Shown: piece by piece, positions 33,852-42,534 of the stretch | Numbering within the stretch: the first letter of the stretch is position 1 | Layout of the letters: the number at the start of each line of letters is the position of its first letter | DNA from: Salidesulfovibrio onnuriiensis | Lineage (GTDB): Bacteria > Desulfobacterota > Desulfovibrionia > Desulfovibrionales > Desulfovibrionaceae | Length of the DNA stretch: 64,000 bases | Assembly (NCBI RefSeq): GCF_008001235.1 | Contig: NZ_CP040751.1 | Span: forward strand, 479,001-543,000 | Direction of reading: 5' to 3' | The notes under the pieces: generated by a model | The model's input: the letters and a program-made list of their open reading frames with translations, nothing else | The model's database searches: none | What the model was told of the DNA's origin: nothing | Translations under genes and position numbers: made by a program

Positions 33852-34988
33852 CTACTCGTCAAACAACTCCTGAAACGAATCCGGGATGACGCTCCAGACC
33901 GCGGCCTTGCCCGGGGCCAGGGAGCCCAGCGTATCCCCAACGCCGAGGATGCGCGCCGGGTTGCTGGTCAGCATGGCCAGGGTCTCGGCCAGGGAAAGTC
34001 CGCCCTGATACCGTTCCTTGAAATAGGCGGCCTCGTTCCACAGATCGAGATCGTGGTTCGACGCCAGCGAATCCGTGCCCAGGCAGGTGTTGATGCCCGC
34101 CTCGCAAATCTTTTCCCAGGGCGCACGCCCCACGCCGATGAACTCGTTGGAACGCGGGCACAGGCAGACCGATGCGCCGGACTGGCGGATGGTCTCGATG
34201 TCGCCCTGCGAAACCTTGACGCAATGCACGCAGAGCGTGGAGGCGTCGAGGATGCCCAGATCGGCGGCCTGCCGCACCGGGGCCTTGCGCGGCGGTTCGA
34301 AGTCGAGCAGACGGCCGCGGCCCTGAAGCAGCTCAAGGAACGGGGATGGCTCCCCGGCCATGATGGCCACTTCGTCGTCGTGCTCGGCCAGGTGAATGGA
34401 AAAGGGCAGACCGCGTGAAGAGGACTCGGCCTTGGCTGCGCGCAGGACATCCACGTGGGTGGTGTACAGGCTGTGGCCCGCCACCGCTCCCACGCCGTGG
34501 TCGTAGTCGCCTTCGGGAATGAACCCGTGCTCGGGCACGGCCTCGCCGATGGCTTCCGTGAAAACCACGAAAAAAAAGCCGGATTCTTCAAGAAATCCGG
34601 CCATCCTTTTTGGAAAACGGGTCGCGATGTCGGCGACCATTACGGTCCCGGTTCGCTTCAATTCTCGGCTTGCCTTTGCCAGCTCCTCTTCGGGCAGATC
34701 GAATATGGGCTGCCGCAAGAGGTCTTCGACCCAGACCATGAATCCCTTGTCGGGAATGGTCCGGCCACGCAGATGGCATAGTTCGAGATGGGAGTGGGCA
34801 TTGATGAGCCCGGGTGCCAAGGTTACGTCCCCGAGGTCTGTCACAGTTCCAGAAAAAGCGGTCCTGAGGTCTGCAAAACGGCCGACCTCACAAATAACCC
34901 CCTTGTCCGTGATGATGGCTGCGTCATCGATCACCGGCTGCTCGGGGGGCATGGCAAAGGCGCGTCGAGCGCGCATAAGTTCCGGCAT
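33852..34988 (-). CDS. amidohydrolase-family deaminase
   Basis: This 378-residue TIM-barrel hydrolase of the TrzN/MqnX/MtaD group carries NAHSHLE (two metal His), HLAEHDDE (metal His, catalytic Glu region), CVHCVKV (metal His) and LGTDSLASN (metal Asp). Relatives deaminate aminodeoxyfutalosine (menaquinone synthesis), S-adenosylhomocysteine or related purine nucleosides; aminodeoxyfutalosine deaminase is a plausible role but is not provable here. The start ATG 34988 sits directly against AAGGA; ATG 34976, with better SD spacing, is an alternative. Three bases after the upstream gene. Confidence 0.82.
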   Translation of the reverse strand: MPELMRARRAFAMPPEQPVIDDAAIITDKGVICEVGRFADLRTAFSGTVTDLGDVTLAPGLINAHSHLELCHLRGRTIPDKGFMVWVEDLLRQPIFDLPEEELAKASRELKRTGTVMVADIATRFPKRMAGFLEESGFFFVVFTEAIGEAVPEHGFIPEGDYDHGVGAVAGHSLYTTHVDVLRAAKAESSSRGLPFSIHLAEHDDEVAIMAGEPSPFLELLQGRGRLLDFEPPRKAPVRQAADLGILDASTLCVHCVKVSQGDIETIRQSGASVCLCPRSNEFIGVGRAPWEKICEAGINTCLGTDSLASNHDLDLWNEAAYFKERYQGGLSLAETLAMLTSNPARILGVGDTLGSLAPGKAAVWSVIPDSFQELFDE

Positions 34989-34991
34989 TCC

Positions 34992-35363
34992 TTACTGATC
35001 CGTTATGTTCGGGTTCTCGTAAAAGATGTAATTCGTAAAATCGCTGATCTCGAAGTATACCTTTTTCTCATCGGGGTCCACCCTGAAATTGAGGTTCGCG
35101 TCGAGATAGCCGTACCCGTACCGATAGGAGCGTTCCACGTCCTTGGATGTGGCCGCTGCCGTGGACAGCTTGTCGATCTTGAGGAAGCGCTTCACGAGCT
35201 TGTCGCCGGCGTAGACTTCCAGCACCCCGTCCACGCCGGTCCAGTTCTGCACGGACCGCCCGGCCTTGTTTTGGGTCTCCTGGGAACAGGAAAAATAGGT
35301 GAGGATCACGACGACGAGAGCCGCAATGGCGATAACGGTCTTGGCCCTGGCATTGAGCGACAT
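34992..35363 (-). CDS. membrane-anchored protein of unknown function
   Basis: This is a 123-residue protein from ATG 35363, with GGAGGG upstream. It has one N-terminal hydrophobic segment (about 9-25, VIAIAALVVVILTYFSC) that ends in a Cys but without a canonical lipobox, so it is either anchored or an atypical lipoprotein. The exported part is polar with a tyrosine-rich stretch (SYRYGYGYLD) and several beta-prone segments. No family is recognised. It is likely coupled to the amidohydrolase gene 3 bases downstream. Confidence 0.65.
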   Translation of the reverse strand: MSLNARAKTVIAIAALVVVILTYFSCSQETQNKAGRSVQNWTGVDGVLEVYAGDKLVKRFLKIDKLSTAAATSKDVERSYRYGYGYLDANLNFRVDPDEKKVYFEISDFTNYIFYENPNITDQ

Positions 35364-35428
35364 GAACGGAGCCCTCCGGTTGCGAGTTGGGGCATGGTAG
35401 CGGATTTCCGACACGAACGGAAGGACGA

Positions 35429-36451
35429 TCAGGAAAGAAGAAACCGGTCCGCATCGTGGAACCGGATTTTTCCGGAAGAAAGGCCCATGGCGGCATAGAC
35501 GGGAGCCAGTTCCCTTGCGTGCCCGAACAACTCGCCCGAATATTTTCGGGGGACCAACAACTCCCTGGGGGCCAGCCCGAGCTCGGCCGCCTTCTTTTGT
35601 ATATGGGCAAGCAGCACCCGGGCGCGCACGCGCTGCCCCAGGGCCGCATGCCACGGCCCGGCCAGGATGTTCCCCTCCAGGGCCTCTTCCGCGGCCACGC
35701 CCATGCGGATGACCGGAATGGACGCCCGCCAGAATTCTTCCACGGCCCAGGCCAGCTCCTCCAGGGTCCTGTCCAGGGACCAGGGCGCATAGCCGCCGTC
35801 CCGCCAGACATTTTCCAGTTCGGCCCCCCTGATGACCAAGCAGGGGTAGAGCCGCACATTGTCAGGCTTCTGACGAATGGCCTCCTCCACGTCGGAGCGG
35901 AACACGCCGGGGCGGTCGCCGGGCAGCCCGGGCATGAGTTGGATGCCCAGCTCCAATCCCGCCGCGCGCACCGTGGCGCAGGCCTGGCGGACCGCATCGC
36001 CCGAGTATCCCCGCCCGGAAGCTTGCAGGGCCGGGTCGTCAAAGCTCTGCACGCCCAGTTCGACCATGTCCAGCCCCAGGGACCCGAGATGGCCAAGCTG
36101 CTCTATCGTCACCCTGTCCGGCCGAGTTGAACACCTTGTTTTTATAATTAATCCCAACTTCCGAAACTTATCGACGGCACTCAGGAATCGTTCAGGGTAT
36201 TCGTGTGGAAGGGCCGTGAACGTGCCCCCGAAAAAGGCCAGTTCATACGGCCCGCGGCCAGCCGTCTGCGCCGCGGCCAGCTCGCGCACCAGCTCCTCCA
36301 GCACGGCATCCAGCAACACGCCGTCGCGGCCGGTCTGCTTGTCCTGGGCGCAGAACACGCAGCGGCCCGGACAGCCCGCAAAGGGGATGAACACGGGCCA
36401 GACCCGGGTGGCCGGGCAAAGAGGTTCGGGATGGGAAAACGTCAGGAGCAT
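35429..36451 (-). CDS. radical SAM protein, Elp3/YhcC-like
   Basis: The 340-residue protein has the radical SAM cluster C27-x3-C31-x2-C34 (GCPGRCVFCAQ), followed by LAFFGGTFTALP and the STRPDRVT segment typical of the Elp3/HemN-type elongated radical SAM domain (ELP3 SMART class). It lacks the C-terminal acetyltransferase domain of Elp3, so it is not tRNA U34-modifying Elp3 itself. Such proteins are widespread and mostly unassigned. It lies 66 bases downstream of the HAD gene in the same direction. Confidence 0.82.
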   Translation of the reverse strand: MLLTFSHPEPLCPATRVWPVFIPFAGCPGRCVFCAQDKQTGRDGVLLDAVLEELVRELAAAQTAGRGPYELAFFGGTFTALPHEYPERFLSAVDKFRKLGLIIKTRCSTRPDRVTIEQLGHLGSLGLDMVELGVQSFDDPALQASGRGYSGDAVRQACATVRAAGLELGIQLMPGLPGDRPGVFRSDVEEAIRQKPDNVRLYPCLVIRGAELENVWRDGGYAPWSLDRTLEELAWAVEEFWRASIPVIRMGVAAEEALEGNILAGPWHAALGQRVRARVLLAHIQKKAAELGLAPRELLVPRKYSGELFGHARELAPVYAAMGLSSGKIRFHDADRFLLS

Positions 36452-36516
36452 TGCCTGTGGTCATGACCGCTATGACGACCAATGGCAAGGGGAAAACCGG
36501 CCAGATCCGTCTCTGG

Positions 36517-37143
36517 TCAGGCCATGGCCCCGAGCACATGGCCGGCCAGGGGAACAAGGTCTTCGGCCCAAGGATGCCCCTCGAAGCGACCCCGACCGTA
36601 AAAACGGCAACCAACGGACTCGGCGGCCTCCAGATCGGTGCTCGAATCCCCCACCATGAGCACCCGCTCCGGGGCCAGGCGGTTCATCTGAATGATACGC
36701 CTCAGGATGACGTCCTTGGTATCGGGCGAGCCGAACACGTCCTCGAAATAGCGATCCAGACCGCGGCGGGCCAGAATCATGCGCAACTCGTCCTGAGGCG
36801 CTCCGGACGCCACCCACATCGGCAGCGTGCCGTGCAGCCTTTCCAGGCACTCCCGCGCTCCGGGAACCATGGGGCTGCCCAGAACGCTTTCAAGGCAGTA
36901 TTCGGTGAATCGGCGATTCAAGGCTTCGGATTCTTCCGGGGTGATGCCCCGACCCAACCACTTCTCATAGAAATAGGCAAACTTGCGCTGGCGGCTTATG
37001 CCGCCGTTGTCGCGATGGTAGTCACGGATCATGGCCGTTGCCTCGGCCCCGTATTCGGCAAAGACATATTCAAAGGCCCGGGCCTTGACCTCCACTGATT
37101 CGAGGAGCACCCCGTCGCAATCAAAAACAACCGCCTGGATCAT
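36517..37143 (-). CDS. HAD-superfamily phosphatase, phosphoglycolate phosphatase-like
   Basis: The start is set at ATG 37143 because family members begin almost directly with the catalytic motif, here VVFDCDGVL (nucleophile Asp9 and Asp11). An in-frame ATG at 37173 would add ten residues and has GGAG 8 bases upstream, so it cannot be excluded. Motif II is VASGA and motif III/IV MVGDSSTDLEAA, with an alpha-helical cap between. It is 208 residues long, within the beta-phosphoglucomutase/Gph group. The substrate is unknown. Confidence 0.85.
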   Translation of the reverse strand: MIQAVVFDCDGVLLESVEVKARAFEYVFAEYGAEATAMIRDYHRDNGGISRQRKFAYFYEKWLGRGITPEESEALNRRFTEYCLESVLGSPMVPGARECLERLHGTLPMWVASGAPQDELRMILARRGLDRYFEDVFGSPDTKDVILRRIIQMNRLAPERVLMVGDSSTDLEAAESVGCRFYGRGRFEGHPWAEDLVPLAGHVLGAMA

Positions 37144-37173
37144 TGGACCCTCTTTGCACTCGCTTGGCTTCAT

Positions 37174-37538
37174 TCAGGCCTCTCCGGCGGCCCTGAGCGA
37201 AGCGAAGTGAAAAAACGCCTTGTCATGAATTAATCTCCTTCAAATCATTATTATAGGTATCATGCGGTTGCACAAAGTAGCCAGGCAATCTGTTTACAGC
37301 AGAGCCTGCCCCACTCATCATCGATCAACCCCGGGTAAAGCCGAATGATCGCCTGCACCAGAAAAAAAACAAAACATTCACTTAGTAAATGATCTTGATC
37401 ACATCGGACCAATATTGTACCATCCGCAGACTGACGCCTTTCTGTTCCTGGTCTATTTTTTGCTTATTTTATAACAGCTCGGAAAAAGATACCAAAATTT
37501 ATCGCCCAACAGTAGCCGAAGCAGGACTGCAAAATCAT
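37174..37538. other. intergenic region at the composition boundary
   Basis: No gene is seen in these 365 bases. A fragment of the CGCCGGAG element lies at 37175-37190. From about 37205 onward the sequence turns AT-rich and stays so through the sugar locus. TATAAC at 37471-37476 could be the -10 of the downstream operon, but no matching -35 is clear. No tRNA end, integrase or direct-repeat attachment site was found here. Confidence 0.4.
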
Positions 37539-38549
37539 ATGAAGCTCACCAACAAAAAAATACTTGTCACCGGGGCTGACGGGTTTATCGGCTCCCACCT
37601 GGCCGAACAACTGGTAAGGCTGGGCGCAAATGTCCGCGCCTTTGTCATGTACAATTCCTTCAACTCTTGGGGATGGCTCGACCATTCGGAAAAAGCAATC
37701 CGCAACAACCTTGAAGTTTTTGCGGGAGACATACGGGACCAAGGCGGCGTGCGCCAAGCCATGGCCGGTTGCGACCTCGTTTTTCACTTAGCGGCGCTCA
37801 TCTCCATTCCGTTCTCCTACCATTCCCCCGGAGCTTACGTGGACACCAACGTCAAAGGAACCTTGAACATTATTCAAGCTGCACAAGACCTTGGCCTTGA
37901 GCGGGTGGTACACACCTCTACGAGCGAAGTGTATGGGACCGCCCTGTACGCCCCGATCGACGAAAGTCATCCCCTGCAGGCCCAGTCTCCCTATTCAGCA
38001 AGCAAAATGGGAGGCGATCACATCGCCATCTCATTCCATCGCTCCTTCGGCACACCCGTAAGCATCGTACGCCCCTTCAACACCTATGGTCCCCGACAAT
38101 CCGCACGAGCCGTGATCCCCACCATAATCACACAAGCGCTCAACGGTACTGAAGCCATCAAGCTGGGCGCATTGCACCCCACTCGCGACTTCAACTTCGT
38201 GGAGGACACTGTGGCCGGGTTCCTGGCTGTGGCAGAATCGAACCAGACCCTGGGCGAAATCGTCAACATTGGCGGTAGCGCAGAAATTTCCATCGGCGAC
38301 CTTGCGCAAACAATATTCGAACTCACGGGCTCCAAGGCCGAAATACTCTCCGACCAACAGCGCATTCGGCCCAAGAACAGCGAAGTGGAGCGCCTCTGGG
38401 GCGACAACACAAAGGCCAAAAAGCTGACTACTTGGAAACCGCAGCATACAGGTACGGATGGCCTGAAAAAGGGACTTCAGAAAACCATAGACTGGTTCTC
38501 AAAACCAGGCCACATGGATCTCTACAAATCGGAGATTTACAATGTCTAA
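37539..38549 (+). CDS. legB: NAD-dependent nucleotide-sugar 4,6-dehydratase, LegB type
   Basis: This is a 336-residue extended SDR. It has a Rossmann GADGFIGSHL at the N-terminus, STSEVYGT, catalytic YSASK (SPYSASKMGGD), and PFNTYGPRQSARAVIPTI, a stretch characteristic of LegB-like dehydratases that open the legionaminic-acid pathway from GDP- or UDP-GlcNAc. ATG 37539 is preferred over the long upstream open frame, which has AT-rich non-conserved sequence. First gene of a 12-gene + strand operon; its end overlaps the next gene by 8 bases. Confidence 0.88.
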   Translation: MKLTNKKILVTGADGFIGSHLAEQLVRLGANVRAFVMYNSFNSWGWLDHSEKAIRNNLEVFAGDIRDQGGVRQAMAGCDLVFHLAALISIPFSYHSPGAYVDTNVKGTLNIIQAAQDLGLERVVHTSTSEVYGTALYAPIDESHPLQAQSPYSASKMGGDHIAISFHRSFGTPVSIVRPFNTYGPRQSARAVIPTIITQALNGTEAIKLGALHPTRDFNFVEDTVAGFLAVAESNQTLGEIVNIGGSAEISIGDLAQTIFELTGSKAEILSDQQRIRPKNSEVERLWGDNTKAKKLTTWKPQHTGTDGLKKGLQKTIDWFSKPGHMDLYKSEIYNV

Positions 38550-39267
38550 AACCGCTGTAATTCTGGCCGGAGGAAAGGGAACCCGCCTACGCCCCTACAC
38601 AACGGTTCTGCCAAAGCCGCTTATGCCCATCGGCGACTACCCCATCCTGGAGGTGGTGGTCAGACAATTGGCGGCATCAGGCATCACCCGAATCATCATG
38701 GCCGTCAATCATCAGGCTGAAATCATCAAGTCGTTTTTCAATTCCGGCTCAAAATGGAATATATCCATAGAATACTCTCTTGAGAAACAGCCTCTGGGCA
38801 CCATGGGGCCGCTGAGACTCATGGAAGACTTACTCCCCGACAACTTCATGGTTCTCAACGGAGACATCCTTACAGACCTGGATTTCTCCGGCTTCCATAA
38901 GCATCACCAACAAAGTGACTCCATGTTCACTATTGCTGCATATAAACGAAGCGTGCGTTCTGAGTTCGGTGTCCTCAAGGTAGACTCCTCCAACTCCTTG
39001 GTGGGCTTCGAAGAAAAACCGGAGCACCAATACCAGGTCAGCATGGGGGCGTACATGGTTTCCAAAAGCGTGATTAACCACATAGCGGAAAACTCCCTGT
39101 TCGGATTTGACGACCTTATGCATACGCTGCTTGCGGCGCGGAAAAAGGTTGGCATCTATCACCACGACGGCTTGTGGCTCGATATCGGGCGACCCGACGA
39201 TTACATGCAGGCCATCGATCTCTTCGAAAAACAAAAATCCCGTTTTCTGGGCAACGGTACAAAGTAG
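38542..39267 (+). CDS. sugar-phosphate nucleotidyltransferase
   Basis: The 241-residue enzyme of the NTP_transferase family has LAGGKGTRLRPYT...PKPLMPIG at the N-terminus (nucleotide loop and catalytic Lys), LNGDILTDLD (metal site) and GFEEKP, ending with WLDIGRPDDY. It makes an NDP-sugar, by similarity to PtmE of the Campylobacter legionaminic pathway perhaps GDP-glucosamine, but the CBS domains of PtmE are absent. It directly follows the dehydratase that would use its product. Confidence 0.87.
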   Translation: MSKTAVILAGGKGTRLRPYTTVLPKPLMPIGDYPILEVVVRQLAASGITRIIMAVNHQAEIIKSFFNSGSKWNISIEYSLEKQPLGTMGPLRLMEDLLPDNFMVLNGDILTDLDFSGFHKHHQQSDSMFTIAAYKRSVRSEFGVLKVDSSNSLVGFEEKPEHQYQVSMGAYMVSKSVINHIAENSLFGFDDLMHTLLAARKKVGIYHHDGLWLDIGRPDDYMQAIDLFEKQKSRFLGNGTK

Positions 39268-39272
39268 GTGCT

Positions 39273-40412
39273 ATGAACTGGACAGTGCCGCTTTTCAATC
39301 TTGAGTTTGGGGACCTCGAACACAAGGTAGTTCAAAACGTCCTTGAATCCCGCTGGCTGACCATGGGAGAAGAAGTGGCCGCATTCGAACGCGAATTCTC
39401 CCAAAAAACAGGTGTTGCACACGCCTTGGCCGTAAGCAATTGCACGGCGGGCCTGCACCTGGCGCTCAAAGGACTGGGAATCGGCCCTGGTGATGAGGTC
39501 GTCTGCCCTTCGCTCAACTTTTGCGCAGGGCCCAACGTCATTGTCAACTCGGGGGCAGACGTACGCTTTGCAGATGTGACCTCCGAAGACGACCTATGCA
39601 TATCCCCAGAGTCCGCAGCCGCTTGCATCACTCCGCGGACCAAGGCCATCATGGTTATGCACTATGCCGGATACCCCTGTGACATGAACGCCCTCCGGCA
39701 GCTGGCCCAAGACAATGGGTTATTCCTCATTGAGGACGCGGCCCATGCTCCGGGCGCCAGCCTGAATGGGAAAAAATGCGGAACGCTTGGTGATGTGGCC
39801 TGCTTCAGCTTCTACTCCAACAAAAATTTCACCACGGGTGAAGGCGGCATGGTCACAACCAACGACCATGAACTTGCCGAACGGCTGCGGTTGTTACGCT
39901 CCCACGGAATGACCGTAGCAACCCTGGACCGACACAAGGGACACGCATTTCAATACGACCTTTCAGAACCCGGCTACAACTACCGCCTGGACGAGATACG
40001 GGCAGCCCTTGGACGGGTTCAGCTTGGCCGCCTGGATGGCTTCAACGCTCGCAGAAAAAAACTGACCGCCTCTTACCGCGCCGCATTGAAACATGTACAG
40101 CAAATCACCCTTCCTTTTGCCGCTCCCAGAGGAGAATCCGTCCACCATATCCTTCCAGTACTGCTTGCACCGGGCCAGGACAGAAACAACTTCATGGAGG
40201 CGCTCAAAAGTCAGGGAATCCAAACCAGCGTCCACTACCCGCCCGCCCACATGTTCACCTGGTATAAAGACAGATATCCAGGTACCCGACTGCCCGTCAC
40301 CGAAAGCATTGCCGAACGGGCGGTCACTTTACCCCTTTATGCGGGCATGACCGAAGGGCAGGTCAGCCTGGTCTGCGACGTAATCATAAATTATTTCAGC
40401 TCCAAGGAATAA
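39273..40412 (+). CDS. DegT/DnrJ/EryC1-family PLP-dependent sugar aminotransferase
   Basis: The start ATG 39273 has a weak AGGTG; the open upstream frame is out-of-frame shadow of the previous gene. The 379-residue protein contains VSNCTAGLHLALKGLGI, EDAAHAPGA and the Schiff-base lysine K184 in SFYSNKNFTTGEGG. Such enzymes aminate a 4-keto (or 3-keto) nucleotide sugar; after a LegB-type dehydratase, a 4-amino-4,6-dideoxy sugar nucleotide (LegC role) is the natural product. The C-terminal GIQTSVHYPP motif is typical of the family. Confidence 0.88.
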   Translation: MNWTVPLFNLEFGDLEHKVVQNVLESRWLTMGEEVAAFEREFSQKTGVAHALAVSNCTAGLHLALKGLGIGPGDEVVCPSLNFCAGPNVIVNSGADVRFADVTSEDDLCISPESAAACITPRTKAIMVMHYAGYPCDMNALRQLAQDNGLFLIEDAAHAPGASLNGKKCGTLGDVACFSFYSNKNFTTGEGGMVTTNDHELAERLRLLRSHGMTVATLDRHKGHAFQYDLSEPGYNYRLDEIRAALGRVQLGRLDGFNARRKKLTASYRAALKHVQQITLPFAAPRGESVHHILPVLLAPGQDRNNFMEALKSQGIQTSVHYPPAHMFTWYKDRYPGTRLPVTESIAERAVTLPLYAGMTEGQVSLVCDVIINYFSSKE

Positions 40413-40416
40413 CCTG

Positions 40417-41043
40417 ATGAACATACTCGGAATCGGCGCTCATTTCGACGATTTGGACTTAGGCTGCAGCGGCACGCTCCTCAAGCATATTGCAGCGGGA
40501 GACAAGGTAACGATGCTGGTTATCACTGATTCGGCGTACAGAAACCCCGACGGTGAAGAAATCAGGGCAAAAGACATTGCCTGGGAAGAAGGAAAAAAAG
40601 CCGCGCAACTCATCGGCGCGGAGCTCATCTGCCTCAACCTTTCCACATTTGAAGTTCCTTTCAATGAAAGCCTGACCAAGCAACTCCAAAAACATATCGA
40701 TGAACTCAAAATCGATACAATTTACAGCCACTGGGACGGCGACCTGCACAGGGACCATTCCATGGCCGCAAAATGCGCACTCATGGCGGGGAGGCACATC
40801 CCCCGCTTCCTCATGTACCGCAGCAACTACTACGAAACAGGCTCCCCTTTTAACGGCAACTTCTATTCCGACATTTCCGAGTTCATGGATAAAAAACTCG
40901 AAGTGATCAAAACCCACAAATCCGAGCTTGAACGGGTAAATCACGCCTGGCTCGACTTTTTTGAAAAACAAAACGCCAACCACGGAAGCATTATCGGCGT
41001 CAACTATGCGGAATGCTTCAAAATCGTACGATATCTCGTATAG
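40417..41043 (+). CDS. PIG-L/LmbE-family deacetylase
   Basis: The 208-residue protein has the zinc motif AHFDDLDLGCSGTL (P/A-H-x-D-D) and the second site HWDGDLHRDHSMAA with the metal His. The family removes N-acetyl (or other N-acyl) groups from GlcNAc-type sugars. In this operon it could free an amino group for re-acylation by the GNAT or formyltransferase encoded downstream. It lies 4 bases after the aminotransferase gene. Confidence 0.88.
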   Translation: MNILGIGAHFDDLDLGCSGTLLKHIAAGDKVTMLVITDSAYRNPDGEEIRAKDIAWEEGKKAAQLIGAELICLNLSTFEVPFNESLTKQLQKHIDELKIDTIYSHWDGDLHRDHSMAAKCALMAGRHIPRFLMYRSNYYETGSPFNGNFYSDISEFMDKKLEVIKTHKSELERVNHAWLDFFEKQNANHGSIIGVNYAECFKIVRYLV

Positions 41044-41055
41044 ATAGGTTTAGTG

Positions 41056-41727
41056 ATGATTGTGACCATTCACCAGCCAGACTTCGCGCCCTGGCTGGGC
41101 TTTTTCCATCGCTGGGCTAAAAGCGACCTGTACATCATTTTAGACGATGTTCAGTTCCTGCGCCGGGGATGGCATCACCGGGACATGATTAAAACAGCCA
41201 ATGGTCCGTCCTGGCTTACAGTGCCTGTCATCAAACGGGGAAAATATGAACAGCGCATCAATGAAACGCTCATCGACAACTCCTCAAACTGGCGCAAAAA
41301 ACATTTAGGAACAATAGCCACTGCCTACAACAAAGCCCCCGGCTTCAAGACTCTCTTTCCTCAACTGGAAACGATTTACGGCCAAAACCATGACCTGCTC
41401 ATGGATTTCAACATGGATCTGCTCAAACTCTTCGCGCAAATAATGGGCATTGAAACTCCCATGAAGCTGGCTTCAGAAACCCCCACACCCCAAACCAGCA
41501 CCATGCGTTTGGTGGAACTGACCAAACATCATGGTGGAAGCGTTTACCTCACGGGAACAGGATCACGGGACTACTTGGACCAAACCCTTTTCGAAAAGGC
41601 AGGCATCACTGTTGTCTGGCAGGCATACTCCCCTGTGAGCTATCCGCAATTGCACGACGGGTTCGCAAGTAAACTTTCAATCATCGATTACCTCATGAAC
41701 ACCCAGACTCCCAAGAGGGAACTCTAA
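41056..41727 (+). CDS. WbqC-like family protein
   Basis: The 223-residue protein begins IVTIHQPDFAPWLGFFHR, the diagnostic start of the WbqC family (HQP.y.PwlG.f.k), with DDVQF and an RRGWHHRD segment. WbqC-like proteins recur in O-antigen and flagellin-glycan loci and are proposed to act in amino-sugar acyl transfer; the reaction is not established. The open frame begins at GTG 41053; ATG 41056 is chosen. Confidence 0.85.
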   Translation: MIVTIHQPDFAPWLGFFHRWAKSDLYIILDDVQFLRRGWHHRDMIKTANGPSWLTVPVIKRGKYEQRINETLIDNSSNWRKKHLGTIATAYNKAPGFKTLFPQLETIYGQNHDLLMDFNMDLLKLFAQIMGIETPMKLASETPTPQTSTMRLVELTKHHGGSVYLTGTGSRDYLDQTLFEKAGITVVWQAYSPVSYPQLHDGFASKLSIIDYLMNTQTPKREL

Positions 41728-41728
41728 A

Positions 41729-42472
41729 ATGCCCCCTCATCAGGCTACACATACACCTTTGCTGTGGGACAGTAAGGTATTAGGATTTTCATGCGGAGCC
41801 GTAACCGTCCAGGCCGGGGCTCGCGACGGCGCCTCCTTGGCTGAGGAAATAATCGGCATAATCCCCAAAAATGAAACCCTCACCCTGGCCAAGATACCCG
41901 CGCAATACAAAAATACCACGCAAGCATTGCTCAAGGCGGGGGCCACATTCATCGACACGGAATTAACCTTTCAGTATACAGTGGCTGTTGCACAGGTAGA
42001 TCCGGGCATTGAGGTTGAAATAGTAAAACAATTCCGGGGGAATGATTTCGAAGCCCTTGCCAGCCACATTAAATACAGCCGCTTTTTTCTGGATACAGAC
42101 ATCCCCCATAAGCGGGCTATAAACTTGTGGAGACACTCCATTCGCAACCACTGCCAGGGGCGGGCTTCGGTCATGGCCATTGGCTACCACGACTCGACGC
42201 CTGCTGGATTGGTCATAGTCATGGATAACGAACAGGCAAGAGAATTATACTTTGTCGGGGTGTTGCCCTGTTTCCATCGCAAAGGGATTGCATCCGCCCT
42301 ATTGCACACCCTGACGAAGGCCCACTCAAAAAAACCTATAAGAGTGGAAGCCTTGGCTTCCAACATCCCAGCCATCAATTTATACTGCAACGCGGGGTTC
42401 AGGATTGCAACCGCTTCCAATGTGCTGCACCTTTGGGGCAGCCCTAAACAATCCGACCTCCAATACCGATAA
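41729..42472 (+). CDS. GNAT-family sugar N-acetyltransferase, WecD-like
   Basis: This is a 247-residue two-lobed protein. The C-terminal GNAT core contains LYFVGVLPCFHRKGIASALL (acetyl-CoA loop R/Q-x-x-G-x-A, about 171-190) and SNIPAINLYCNAGF. The N-terminal lobe (LLWDSKVLGFSCG) resembles the start of dTDP-fucosamine acetyltransferase WecD. It is likely to acetylate the amino group made by the aminotransferase. It starts one base after the WbqC-like gene. Confidence 0.82.
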   Translation: MPPHQATHTPLLWDSKVLGFSCGAVTVQAGARDGASLAEEIIGIIPKNETLTLAKIPAQYKNTTQALLKAGATFIDTELTFQYTVAVAQVDPGIEVEIVKQFRGNDFEALASHIKYSRFFLDTDIPHKRAINLWRHSIRNHCQGRASVMAIGYHDSTPAGLVIVMDNEQARELYFVGVLPCFHRKGIASALLHTLTKAHSKKPIRVEALASNIPAINLYCNAGFRIATASNVLHLWGSPKQSDLQYR

Positions 42473-42534
42473 AATAAACTCTTCACAAACCGAATAAACG
42501 TTCTGACGAATACCCATGTCCAAGGAGTGCAGAC

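Noticed and set aside
37174..37538. Integration site of a mobile island at the composition boundary
   Set aside because: No tRNA fragment, integrase, transposase or direct repeat could be found; tRNA-Phe at 25.9 kb is too far away and intact.
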